A stretch of DNA of 64,000 nt from Sulfuritalea sp. (lineage in GTDB: Bacteria > Pseudomonadota > Gammaproteobacteria > Burkholderiales > Rhodocyclaceae): positions 1-64,000 of the forward strand of contig JALNYT010000002.1 in assembly GCA_023229685.1 (NCBI GenBank). The letters run 5' to 3'. Shown in pieces: positions 57,676 to 64,000 of this stretch. Each line of letters starts with the position of its first letter. The first letter of the stretch is position 1. The notes below the pieces were generated by a model. It worked only from the letters and a program-made list of their open reading frames with translations, did not search any database and was not told the DNA's origin. Both the position numbers and the translations under genes were made by a program.

Positions 57676-58515
57676 ATGACCGACCGCTACGCCGTCTTCG
57701 GCAACCCCATCGGGCACAGCCAGTCGCCCCGCATTCATTCCCTGTTCGCCGCGCAAACCGGGCAGGACATCAGCTATCAGGCCATCCTCGCCGAGAGGGA
57801 AGGCTTCGTCGCTGCGGTGAGCGCATTCATCGCCGCGGGCGAGGGGCCGGCCAGAGGGGCCAATGTGACCGTGCCGTTCAAGGAGGAAGCCTTTCGCCTC
57901 GCGACGCAGCGCACGCCGCGGGCCGAAGCCGCCGGAGCGGTGAATACGCTTAGCTTCGACGCCGGCGCCATCAGCGGCGACAACACCGACGGCGCGGGGC
58001 TGGTGCGCGACCTGAAGCACAACCTCGGCTGCGACCCGAGCGGACGGCGCATTCTGCTGCTGGGAGCAGGCGGCGCGGCGCGCGGCGTGATCCTGCCGTT
58101 ACTGCTGGAAAACCCCGCCGAACTGGTCATAGCCAATCGCACTGAAGAGACCGCCGCACGTCTCGCTCTCGAATTCGCCCGCCTGCCGGGCTGCGCGATC
58201 GACGTCAAACCCGATGGCACGGGCTTCCCCGGCCTCGCCGGTCGACGCTTTGATCTCGTCATCAACGCCACTTCGGCAGGGCTCAGCGGCGCCGTGTTGC
58301 CGCTGCCGACTTTCGTGTTCGCGCCGCGCTGCGTCGCCTACGAAATGGTCTATGGCCGCGTCACGCCGTTCATGCAGCAGGCCCGCGCGGCAGGCGCCCG
58401 CGTTGCCGACGGCCTGGGCATGCTGGTCGAGCAGGCGGCCGAGGCGTTTTTCATCTGGCGCGGGGTGCGCCCGCATACCGCGCCGGTGCTGGCGGCACTC
58501 AAGGAACGGGAATGA
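57676..58515 (+). CDS. aroE: Shikimate dehydrogenase
   Basis: NADPH-dependent reduction of 3-dehydroshikimate in aromatic amino acid synthesis. The 279 residues show YAVFGNPIGHSQSPRIH, the catalytic Lys region ANVTVPFKEEAF, GDNTDGAGLVRDL, NADP-binding GAGGAARGVI and the closing DGLGMLVEQAAEAF. It starts 3 bp after the TonB-like stop, in one transcript with mtgA. Confidence 0.94.
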   Translation: MTDRYAVFGNPIGHSQSPRIHSLFAAQTGQDISYQAILAEREGFVAAVSAFIAAGEGPARGANVTVPFKEEAFRLATQRTPRAEAAGAVNTLSFDAGAISGDNTDGAGLVRDLKHNLGCDPSGRRILLLGAGGAARGVILPLLLENPAELVIANRTEETAARLALEFARLPGCAIDVKPDGTGFPGLAGRRFDLVINATSAGLSGAVLPLPTFVFAPRCVAYEMVYGRVTPFMQQARAAGARVADGLGMLVEQAAEAFFIWRGVRPHTAPVLAALKERE

Positions 58516-58519
58516 GGCT

Positions 58520-59218
58520 ATGAGACCCGCACCGCGCTGGCTCAAACTCGGGCTCGCGACACTGGCCGGTGTGCTCCTGCTCTGGCAGGGCTGGTATCTG
58601 GGCTGGGTGGTGTGGTGGAAATGGGTGAATCCCCGCACCACCAGCTTCCAGAGCCAGCGCCTTGAGGAAGCGCGGCAGAAGAATCCGCAGGCCCAACTCA
58701 AACGCCAGTGGGTGCCTTACGAGAAGATCTCGGTGCATCTGAAGCGCGCCGTGATCGCCGCCGAGGACGACAAGTTCATCGATCACGAGGGCTTCGACTG
58801 GGAAGGCATTCAGAAGGCGCTGGAAAAGAACCGGCAGAAGGGCAAGGTCGTCGCCGGCGGTTCGACCATTTCCCAGCAGCTGGCGAAGAATCTGCTGCTG
58901 TCTCCGACCAAATCCGTCCTGCGCAAGGCCGAGGAGGCCATCATCACGGTCTGGATCGAACTCCTCTGGGACAAGCGACGTATCCTCGAGGTCTACCTCA
59001 ACGTCGTCGAATGGGGCGACGGCGTATTCGGCGCGGAAGCGGCGGCGCGGCGCTATTTCGGCGTCTCTGCGGCACAACTCGGCGCGGAACAGGCGGCACG
59101 ACTGGCGGTCATGCTGCCGGCGCCGCGCCGCTACGAGCGCAATCCCCACTCGGCCTACATGGACGGCCGCACGCAACTGATTGTCGGCCGCATGTCCAGC
59201 GCCGAAGTGCCGCCGTAA
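58520..59218 (+). CDS. mtgA: Monofunctional biosynthetic peptidoglycan transglycosylase
   Basis: Polymerises lipid II into glycan strands in the inner membrane. The 232-residue GT51 protein has one N-terminal membrane helix (about 11-35) and the conserved boxes AAEDDKFIDHEGFDWEGI (catalytic Glu), GGSTISQQLAKNLLLSP, and EVYLNVVEWGDGVFGAEAAA. No penicillin-binding transpeptidase domain. ATG 58520, four bases after aroE; the upstream part of the frame overlaps aroE and is rejected. Confidence 0.94.
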   Translation: MRPAPRWLKLGLATLAGVLLLWQGWYLGWVVWWKWVNPRTTSFQSQRLEEARQKNPQAQLKRQWVPYEKISVHLKRAVIAAEDDKFIDHEGFDWEGIQKALEKNRQKGKVVAGGSTISQQLAKNLLLSPTKSVLRKAEEAIITVWIELLWDKRRILEVYLNVVEWGDGVFGAEAAARRYFGVSAAQLGAEQAARLAVMLPAPRRYERNPHSAYMDGRTQLIVGRMSSAEVPP

Positions 59219-59245
59219 TACAATGGGAATTCTCCAGGGACCGCC

Positions 59246-60583
59246 ATGACTGAACCGACTACCGCCGAACGCGACCAGACAGCGCAGCCGGACGACGTGC
59301 AGGAAAGCCTGCGCGAAGTCCAGATGTTGCTGGCACGCCAGAAGCAGGTGGAAAGTCTGGTGTTCCGCCAGGATTTGCCGCGCCACGAGCTGGGCGAGAG
59401 CCTCGCACAGAAGCAGCATCTGGTCGAACTGCGCAACAAACTGGCGCAGATGGATCCCGCTCGCATCGCCCACATCCTCGAGGCCCTGCCCCAGGAAGAA
59501 TGCCTGCTGGTCTGGGAAATGGTGGAGCCCGAACGCGGCAGCGCGATTCTCGACGAGCTTTCCGAAGCCGTCAGCGAAACGCTTACCGCAAGCCAGACCC
59601 ACCAGAGAAAACCAATCATGCTGAACGCATTCGAACTGCACAACGGGCGCTTGCGGCAAATCCCGGTGGAAAGCCGCGAGGAGCTGGCCGCAACCAAGCC
59701 GATCTGGGTCGACCTGATTGCGCCCTCGGGCGAAGAGCGCAAGTGGATCGCCGAAATCTTCGACCTGGTCCTGCCCGACATCGATGACCTGACCGACCTC
59801 GAGGAATCCGCGCGCTTCTACATCGAAGAAAATGGCGAAGTTCACATGCACTCCGACTTCCTGCTCGACAAGGAAGACGAATCGCGCAACGTTACGGTGG
59901 CTTTCATCCTGCATCAAAACATCCTGTTCTCGATGCGCGACGAGGAACTGCCGGTGTTCCGTTTGCAGCGCCTGCGCGCACGGATCCAGCCGGGCATGGT
60001 GTCCGAAGGCAAGGACGTGCTGCTCGACCTCTACGCGGCCGATGTCGAGTACTCGGCCGATGCACTCGAGGACGTCTACGCCGAACTGGAAGCCGTCGGC
60101 CGCAAGGTGCTCAGCACGCGCATGACCGACGAAGAAGCCGGCGCCATTCTGGCTGACATCGCCAAGGAGGAAGACCTCAACGGCCGCATCCGGCGCAACG
60201 TCCTCGATACGCGCCGCGCGCTGTCCTTCCTGATGCGCGGCCGGCTGCTGGCGCCCAACCAGCATGAAGACGCGCGTGCGATCCTGCGCGACATCGAGTC
60301 CCTCGACGGGCACACGGCGTTCATCTTCAACAAGATCAACTTCCTGATGGATGCCGTGGTCGGTTTCATCAACATCAACCAGAACAAGATCATCAAGATC
60401 TTTTCGGTGGCGTCGGTGGCGCTGCTGCCACCCACCCTGATCGCCAGCATCTACGGCATGAACTTCAAGGGCTGGTTCCCCGAACTGGAATGGCAGTACG
60501 GCTATCCGTTCTCGCTGGTGCTGATGCTGATTTCAGTCGCGGTGCCGTTTGCGATCTTCCGTCACAAGGGCTGGCTGCGCTAA
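59246..60583 (+). CDS. CorA-type divalent cation channel with MgtE N-like domain
   Basis: A 445-residue protein. The C-terminal half is CorA: a long cytoplasmic helix bundle, and two final transmembrane helices with the GMN selectivity motif ([18 protein letters not shown]). Residues about 40-115 ([46 protein letters not shown]) resemble the MgtE intracellular N domain, which senses magnesium in MgtE. CorA proteins usually start with only the alpha/beta domain, so this is a hybrid architecture. It likely transports Mg2+ or another divalent ion. The stop overlaps the convergent sugE gene by 4 bp. Confidence 0.87.
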   Translation: MTEPTTAERDQTAQPDDVQESLREVQMLLARQKQVESLVFRQDLPRHELGESLAQKQHLVELRNKLAQMDPARIAHILEALPQEECLLVWEMVEPERGSAILDELSEAVSETLTASQTHQRKPIMLNAFELHNGRLRQIPVESREELAATKPIWVDLIAPSGEERKWIAEIFDLVLPDIDDLTDLEESARFYIEENGEVHMHSDFLLDKEDESRNVTVAFILHQNILFSMRDEELPVFRLQRLRARIQPGMVSEGKDVLLDLYAADVEYSADALEDVYAELEAVGRKVLSTRMTDEEAGAILADIAKEEDLNGRIRRNVLDTRRALSFLMRGRLLAPNQHEDARAILRDIESLDGHTAFIFNKINFLMDAVVGFININQNKIIKIFSVASVALLPPTLIASIYGMNFKGWFPELEWQYGYPFSLVLMLISVAVPFAIFRHKGWLR

Positions 60584-60918
60584 TCGGACACCAGTTTCAA
60601 GCCGAGTATTCCGGCCACGATCAGGCCGATCGAAACCAGGCGCGCGACCTCGCGCGACTCATTGAACAGCAGCATGCCGAGCACGGCGGTGCCGACAGCA
60701 CCAATCCCTGTCCATACCGCATAGGCCGTTCCCACCGGCAGCGTCTTCAGCGACCAGGCGAGCAGGATGACAGAGGCTGCCATGGCCGCCAGCGTCCACG
60801 CGCTCGGCGCCAGACGGGTGAAGCCTTCGGTGTATTTGAGGCCGATGGCCCAGGCGATCTCGCACAGGCCGGCGACCAGCAAGACCATCCAGGCGGCTGC
60901 GGGGTTGAGTACCGGCAT
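60580..60918 (-). CDS. sugE: SMR-family transporter, SugE/Gdx type
   Basis: A 112-residue, four-helix small multidrug resistance protein. It has the conserved Glu in helix 1 ([23 protein letters not shown]), [22 protein letters not shown], and [25 protein letters not shown], matching the Gdx (guanidinium exporter) rather than EmrE subgroup. It functions as an antiparallel dimer in proton-coupled export. It sits 37 bp downstream of hemL on the same strand and has no room for a guanidine riboswitch. Confidence 0.9.
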   Translation of the reverse strand: MPVLNPAAAWMVLLVAGLCEIAWAIGLKYTEGFTRLAPSAWTLAAMAASVILLAWSLKTLPVGTAYAVWTGIGAVGTAVLGMLLFNESREVARLVSIGLIVAGILGLKLVSD

Positions 60919-60955
60919 TCCGTGTCCCTGTCGCCCTCCCGCCAGCGCCGACTTT

Positions 60956-62233
60956 CTAGGCCTTGGCGAAGATCACGTCGGCCGCGGCCACGGTGGCCGT
61001 AATGTCGGCGTCGGTATGCGCGGCCGAGACAAAGCCCGCCTCGAACGCCGAGGGCGCCAGATAGAAGCCGGCATCGAGCATGGCGTGGAAGAAGCGATTG
61101 AAGGCCTCCTTGTCGGCCGCCATCACTTCAGCGTAGGACGTCGGCGGCTTGGCGACGAAATAAACCCCGAACATGCCGCCCACCGACTGCGCGGAAAAGC
61201 TCACGCCGCGCCGTTTGGCTGCAGCGGTGAGGCCATCCACCAGCGCCTTGGTCTTCGCCGCCAGCGCTACGTGAAATCCCGGTACGGCAATCTTCTTCAG
61301 CGTCACCAGGCCCGCCGCCACCGACAAGGGATTGCCCGAGAGCGTGCCGGCTTGATACACGGGTCCCAGCGGCGCGATCTTTTCCATGATGTCGCGGCGC
61401 CCGCCGAAGGCGCCGAGCGGCATGCCACCACCCACCACCTTGCCGAAGGTCGACAGGTCCGGCGTGATGCCATACAAGCCCTGCGCCGAAGCCGGACCGA
61501 CACGAAAACCGGTCATCACCTCGTCGAAAATCAGCAGCGCGCCGTGCTGCGTGCACAACTCGCGCATGGCCGTGAGAAATTCGGGCTTGGGTGCGATCAG
61601 ATTCATGTTGCCGGCCACCGGCTCGACAATCACGCAGGCGATGGTCTTGCCATGCTTGGCGAAGGCATCGTGCAAGCCCTGCGCGTCGTTGTAATCGAGC
61701 ACCATGGTGTGCTGCGCGAGGTCGGCCGGCACGCCGGCCGACGACGGGTTGCCGAAGGTCAGCAGGCCCGAGCCGGCCTTGACCAGCAGACTGTCGCCAT
61801 GGCCGTGGTAACAGCCCTCGAACTTGACGATGGCATCGCGCCCGGTAAAGCCGCGCGCCAGTCGAATCGCACTCATCGTCGCCTCGGTGCCGGAAGATAC
61901 GAGGCGCACCATGTCCATGCTCGGCACCCGCTGCACCAGCAGTTCGGCAAGCTCGATCTCGCCTTCGGTCGGCGCACCGAAGGACAGCCCTTTCGTCGCG
62001 GCTTCCTGCACCGCACGCACGGTGTCGGCATCGGCGTGGCCAAGAATCAACGGCCCCCAGGAACCCACGTAGTCAATGTACGACTTGCCGTCGGCATCCC
62101 AGACACGGGCGCCTTCACCGCGCGTGAAAAAGCACGGGGCGCCGCCCACGGAGCGGAAGGCACGTACGGGTGAATTGACGCCGCCGGGAATGGTCTTCTG
62201 GGCGCGAATAAAAAGTTCTTCGTTGCGAGTCAT
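60956..62233 (-). CDS. hemL: Glutamate-1-semialdehyde 2,1-aminomutase
   Basis: PLP enzyme making 5-aminolevulinate for tetrapyrrole synthesis. The 425 residues match HemL. Motifs include [38 protein letters not shown] and the PLP lysine in [23 protein letters not shown] 62233 is preceded by AGGA. It is likely in one transcript with thiE (48 bp upstream), and sugE follows it. Confidence 0.96.
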   Translation of the reverse strand: MTRNEELFIRAQKTIPGGVNSPVRAFRSVGGAPCFFTRGEGARVWDADGKSYIDYVGSWGPLILGHADADTVRAVQEAATKGLSFGAPTEGEIELAELLVQRVPSMDMVRLVSSGTEATMSAIRLARGFTGRDAIVKFEGCYHGHGDSLLVKAGSGLLTFGNPSSAGVPADLAQHTMVLDYNDAQGLHDAFAKHGKTIACVIVEPVAGNMNLIAPKPEFLTAMRELCTQHGALLIFDEVMTGFRVGPASAQGLYGITPDLSTFGKVVGGGMPLGAFGGRRDIMEKIAPLGPVYQAGTLSGNPLSVAAGLVTLKKIAVPGFHVALAAKTKALVDGLTAAAKRRGVSFSAQSVGGMFGVYFVAKPPTSYAEVMAADKEAFNRFFHAMLDAGFYLAPSAFEAGFVSAAHTDADITATVAAADVIFAKA

Positions 62234-62280
62234 GAAAGAGTCCTGTCGATACCAAAGAGTGAGGGAGACACCGGAGCCAC

Positions 62281-62940
62281 TCAGGAAGCCTGCTTGCCGC
62301 GCTTGCCCGGTGCACCCTTGTTGAACAACGCCTGATAAGCCGCCGCCTGCGCCTTGATGTCCATCGCGTCGAACAGATCGCTTACTACGGCGAGCATGTC
62401 GGCGCCGGCAGCAATCACCTGCGCCGCATTGTCGAGCGTGATGCCGCCAATGGCGGCTACCGGCAGGCCAAAACGCCGGCGGGCTTCGCCCAGCAGTTCC
62501 AGCGGCGCACGCACCGCGCCAGGCTTGGTGCGCGATGGGAATATGCTGCCGAAGGCCAGGTAGTCGGCACCCGCGGCGGCGGCCTGTTCGCCTCGGGCTA
62601 GTTCGTTATAGCAGGACACGCCAAGGATTCGCTTCGGTCCCAGGGCATCGCGCGCGGCGGCCAGCGAGCCGCCCGGCGCATCGTCGCGACCGAGGTGAGC
62701 ACCATCGGCGCCGATCTCCACCGCCAGCCAGACATCGTCATTGATGATCAGCTTTGCTCCGCTGGCGCGGCAGATGCGCAGCATCTCGGCTGCCTGCGCG
62801 CGACGCAGGGGGCGTGATGCCATCTTGTTTCGATATTGAACGAAAGGCGCGCCACCATCCAGCGCCGCTTTTACCAGCGCCGACAGCCGCGGCAGCAACG
62901 GGTCATCGAGGGTAACAGCGATGAGTCCGCTGAGCTTCAT
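62281..62940 (-). CDS. thiE: Thiamine-phosphate synthase
   Basis: Joins HMP-PP and thiazole phosphate to thiamine phosphate. The 219-residue TIM barrel shows [40 protein letters not shown], and [13 protein letters not shown] with the diphosphate-binding loop, and [10 protein letters not shown]. It lies 30 bp downstream of thiD and 48 bp before hemL on the same strand. Confidence 0.94.
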   Translation of the reverse strand: MKLSGLIAVTLDDPLLPRLSALVKAALDGGAPFVQYRNKMASRPLRRAQAAEMLRICRASGAKLIINDDVWLAVEIGADGAHLGRDDAPGGSLAAARDALGPKRILGVSCYNELARGEQAAAAGADYLAFGSIFPSRTKPGAVRAPLELLGEARRRFGLPVAAIGGITLDNAAQVIAAGADMLAVVSDLFDAMDIKAQAAAYQALFNKGAPGKRGKQAS

Positions 62941-62970
62941 GGGGAAGCCTCCGCTGCAGGCTGCAAGAAG

Positions 62971-63831
62971 TCAGGTTCCATCCGCTTCCTCATCCTCGTC
63001 CCGCGACCAGAACAGGCGGTCGGGAATGAATTGCCCCATGCCGGGACGAAAGCCGGCAGCCAATGTGCGCCAGGTGTATTCCTGCGCAGCCATCACCGCC
63101 TCGGCGACATTTACGCCACTGGCGAAGTGAGCCGCGATAGCCGAGGCGAGCGTGCAGCCCGAGCCATGATAGCTGCCGGGCAAGCGGTCCCAGCGATCGG
63201 TACGCACCGCGCCATGGCTGCCATAGAGAGTGTTGATCACCTGCGGGGTGCCCTCGTGGGTTCCCGTTACCAGCACATATTCGCAGCCGGCATTGATCAG
63301 GCGGTGGGCACACTCGGCCAGACCCGGTTCGCGGTGGGGATCTTCGCCCGCCGCTCCAATCTCCTGCGCCAGACGCCTGGCTTCGAGACTATTGGGTGTC
63401 AGCAGCGTGGTCTGGGGCAGCAGCAGGCCGATCATGGCCTCGATCATTTCCTCGTCGGCGAACTGATCGCCGCGGCCCGAGGCCAGGACCGGATCGAGGA
63501 CCACGGGAATGTCCGGATAATCCGCGATCACCTCGGCAATCGCGGCGATGATCTCGACGCTGCCCATCATGCCGAGCTTGAAGGCCGCCACAGGCATGTC
63601 CTCAAGCAGGGCGCGGGCCTGGTCGGCTACCCATTCGGCGTCTATCGGCAAGACGCCTTCGACGCCCGTCGTGTCTTGCACGGTGATCGCCGTCACGACA
63701 GAAAGCGGATGGCAACCGAGGCTGGCCAGGGTCAGAATGTCAGCCTGCAAACCGGCGCCGCCGGTGGGATCGGAAGCGGCGAACGTCAGCACGATGGGCG
63801 GCGACAGATTGTCGGCAGCGGCAACGGTCAT
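62971..63831 (-). CDS. thiD: Hydroxymethylpyrimidine/phosphomethylpyrimidine kinase
   Basis: Phosphorylates HMP and HMP-P on the way to thiamin. The 286-residue ribokinase-fold protein shows FAASDPTGGAGLQADI, VVTAITVQDTTGV, KLGMMGSVEII, VVLDPVLASGRGDQ, TPNSLEA, and the catalytic GSGCTLASAIAA. ATG 63831 is preceded by AGGA. It supplies ThiE directly downstream with HMP-PP, and thiC elsewhere in the window makes its HMP-P. Confidence 0.94.
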   Translation of the reverse strand: MTVAAADNLSPPIVLTFAASDPTGGAGLQADILTLASLGCHPLSVVTAITVQDTTGVEGVLPIDAEWVADQARALLEDMPVAAFKLGMMGSVEIIAAIAEVIADYPDIPVVLDPVLASGRGDQFADEEMIEAMIGLLLPQTTLLTPNSLEARRLAQEIGAAGEDPHREPGLAECAHRLINAGCEYVLVTGTHEGTPQVINTLYGSHGAVRTDRWDRLPGSYHGSGCTLASAIAAHFASGVNVAEAVMAAQEYTWRTLAAGFRPGMGQFIPDRLFWSRDEDEEADGT

Positions 63832-63910
63832 AAATGTCCTGGCCCGACCCGCAAATATCGGGCGGCGAGCAGCTTGAGTTAATATTCTGCAATTCTATCC
63901 GAAGGGATAC

Positions 63911-63934
63911 TGTCCCCCGCGCGCGCCGGGGACA
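63911..63934. promoter_or_regulatory. Inverted repeat upstream of thiD
   Basis: TGTCCCC and GGGGACA form a seven-pair inverted repeat around a ten-base GC-alternating centre, about 80 bp before the thiD start. It could be an operator for thiD or a terminator for a gene beyond the right edge. The rest of 63832-64000 holds no recognisable gene. Confidence 0.3.
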
Positions 63935-64000
63935 TATCCGACTTGATACCATCCCCGTTGCAGGTGCCCCGGGGAATTAATCTACAGCCCGACCATGACT

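Noticed and set aside
60919..60955. A possible guanidine riboswitch before sugE
   Set aside because: Only 37 bp separate sugE from hemL, too short for the known guanidine riboswitch classes with an expression platform.
63991..64000. An ATG at 63995 near the right edge as the start of a plus-strand gene
   Set aside because: Only two codons are visible, so nothing can be said about it.

Overview
The window is GC-rich chromosomal DNA from a Gram-negative bacterium, most likely a betaproteobacterium (Rhodocyclales-like, an inference from gene content and order rather than from a marker gene). It carries LPS core genes, a TolC-type exit duct, RND pumps, hemL/thiE/thiD, thiC and an aroE-mtgA pair. 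No rRNA, tRNA, CRISPR array or intact mobile element was found.

Region 1 (1-16751, all minus strand) is a long surface-polysaccharide locus. Reading in the direction of transcription from 16751 to 1 it holds: a polytopic membrane protein, a WbqC-like protein, a GtrB-like glycosyltransferase, two methyltransferases, a beta-propeller glycosidase-like protein, a PglD/NeuD-type acyltransferase, an acyl carrier protein, an SDR reductase, a sugar-type N-formyltransferase, an amino-acid adenylation enzyme, a GtrA flippase, an AT-rich 330-bp gap, a NodU-type carbamoyltransferase, a 710-residue membrane protein of unknown function, WecE and RmlA. Most joints overlap or nearly touch. RmlA plus WecE point to dTDP-4-amino-4,6-dideoxy-galactose. 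The adenylation/ACP/SDR/formyl/acyl-transferase block looks like a dedicated route for decorating that amino sugar, and it is the best candidate here for an undescribed system.

Region 2 (16752-26158) begins with a decayed insertion-sequence remnant. It continues with an RfaH/NusG-like antiterminator, a MarR-type EPS-associated regulator, an epimerase, a fused glycosyltransferase-epimerase, a serine-acetyltransferase-like enzyme, a Wzx flippase, a Wzy-like polymerase/ligase, Wzz and an H-NS protein.

Region 3 (26330-35032) has a dead minimal nucleotidyltransferase and a secreted ATP-dependent DNA ligase at the end of an operon that makes GDP-L-fucose (manC, gmd, fcl) and probably UDP-galacturonate (the 4-epimerase). 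A WaaE-like transferase heads that operon, divergent from waaC-waaA (heptosyl and Kdo transfer).

Region 4 (35013-46618) contains tolC, a rhodanese and pcm, then two adaptor/RND pump pairs under one TetR-family regulator with a clear palindromic operator. A dispersed palindromic repeat sits inside the 5' end of one adaptor gene.

Region 5 (46795-63831) is mostly housekeeping: a HAD phosphatase, guaC, a TesA-type esterase, thiC, ykgJ, uppP, a YqiA esterase, rarD, a methyltransferase, an RNB-domain nuclease, a TonB-like protein, aroE, mtgA and a CorA with an MgtE N-domain on the plus strand. The minus strand then carries sugE/gdx, hemL, thiE and thiD.
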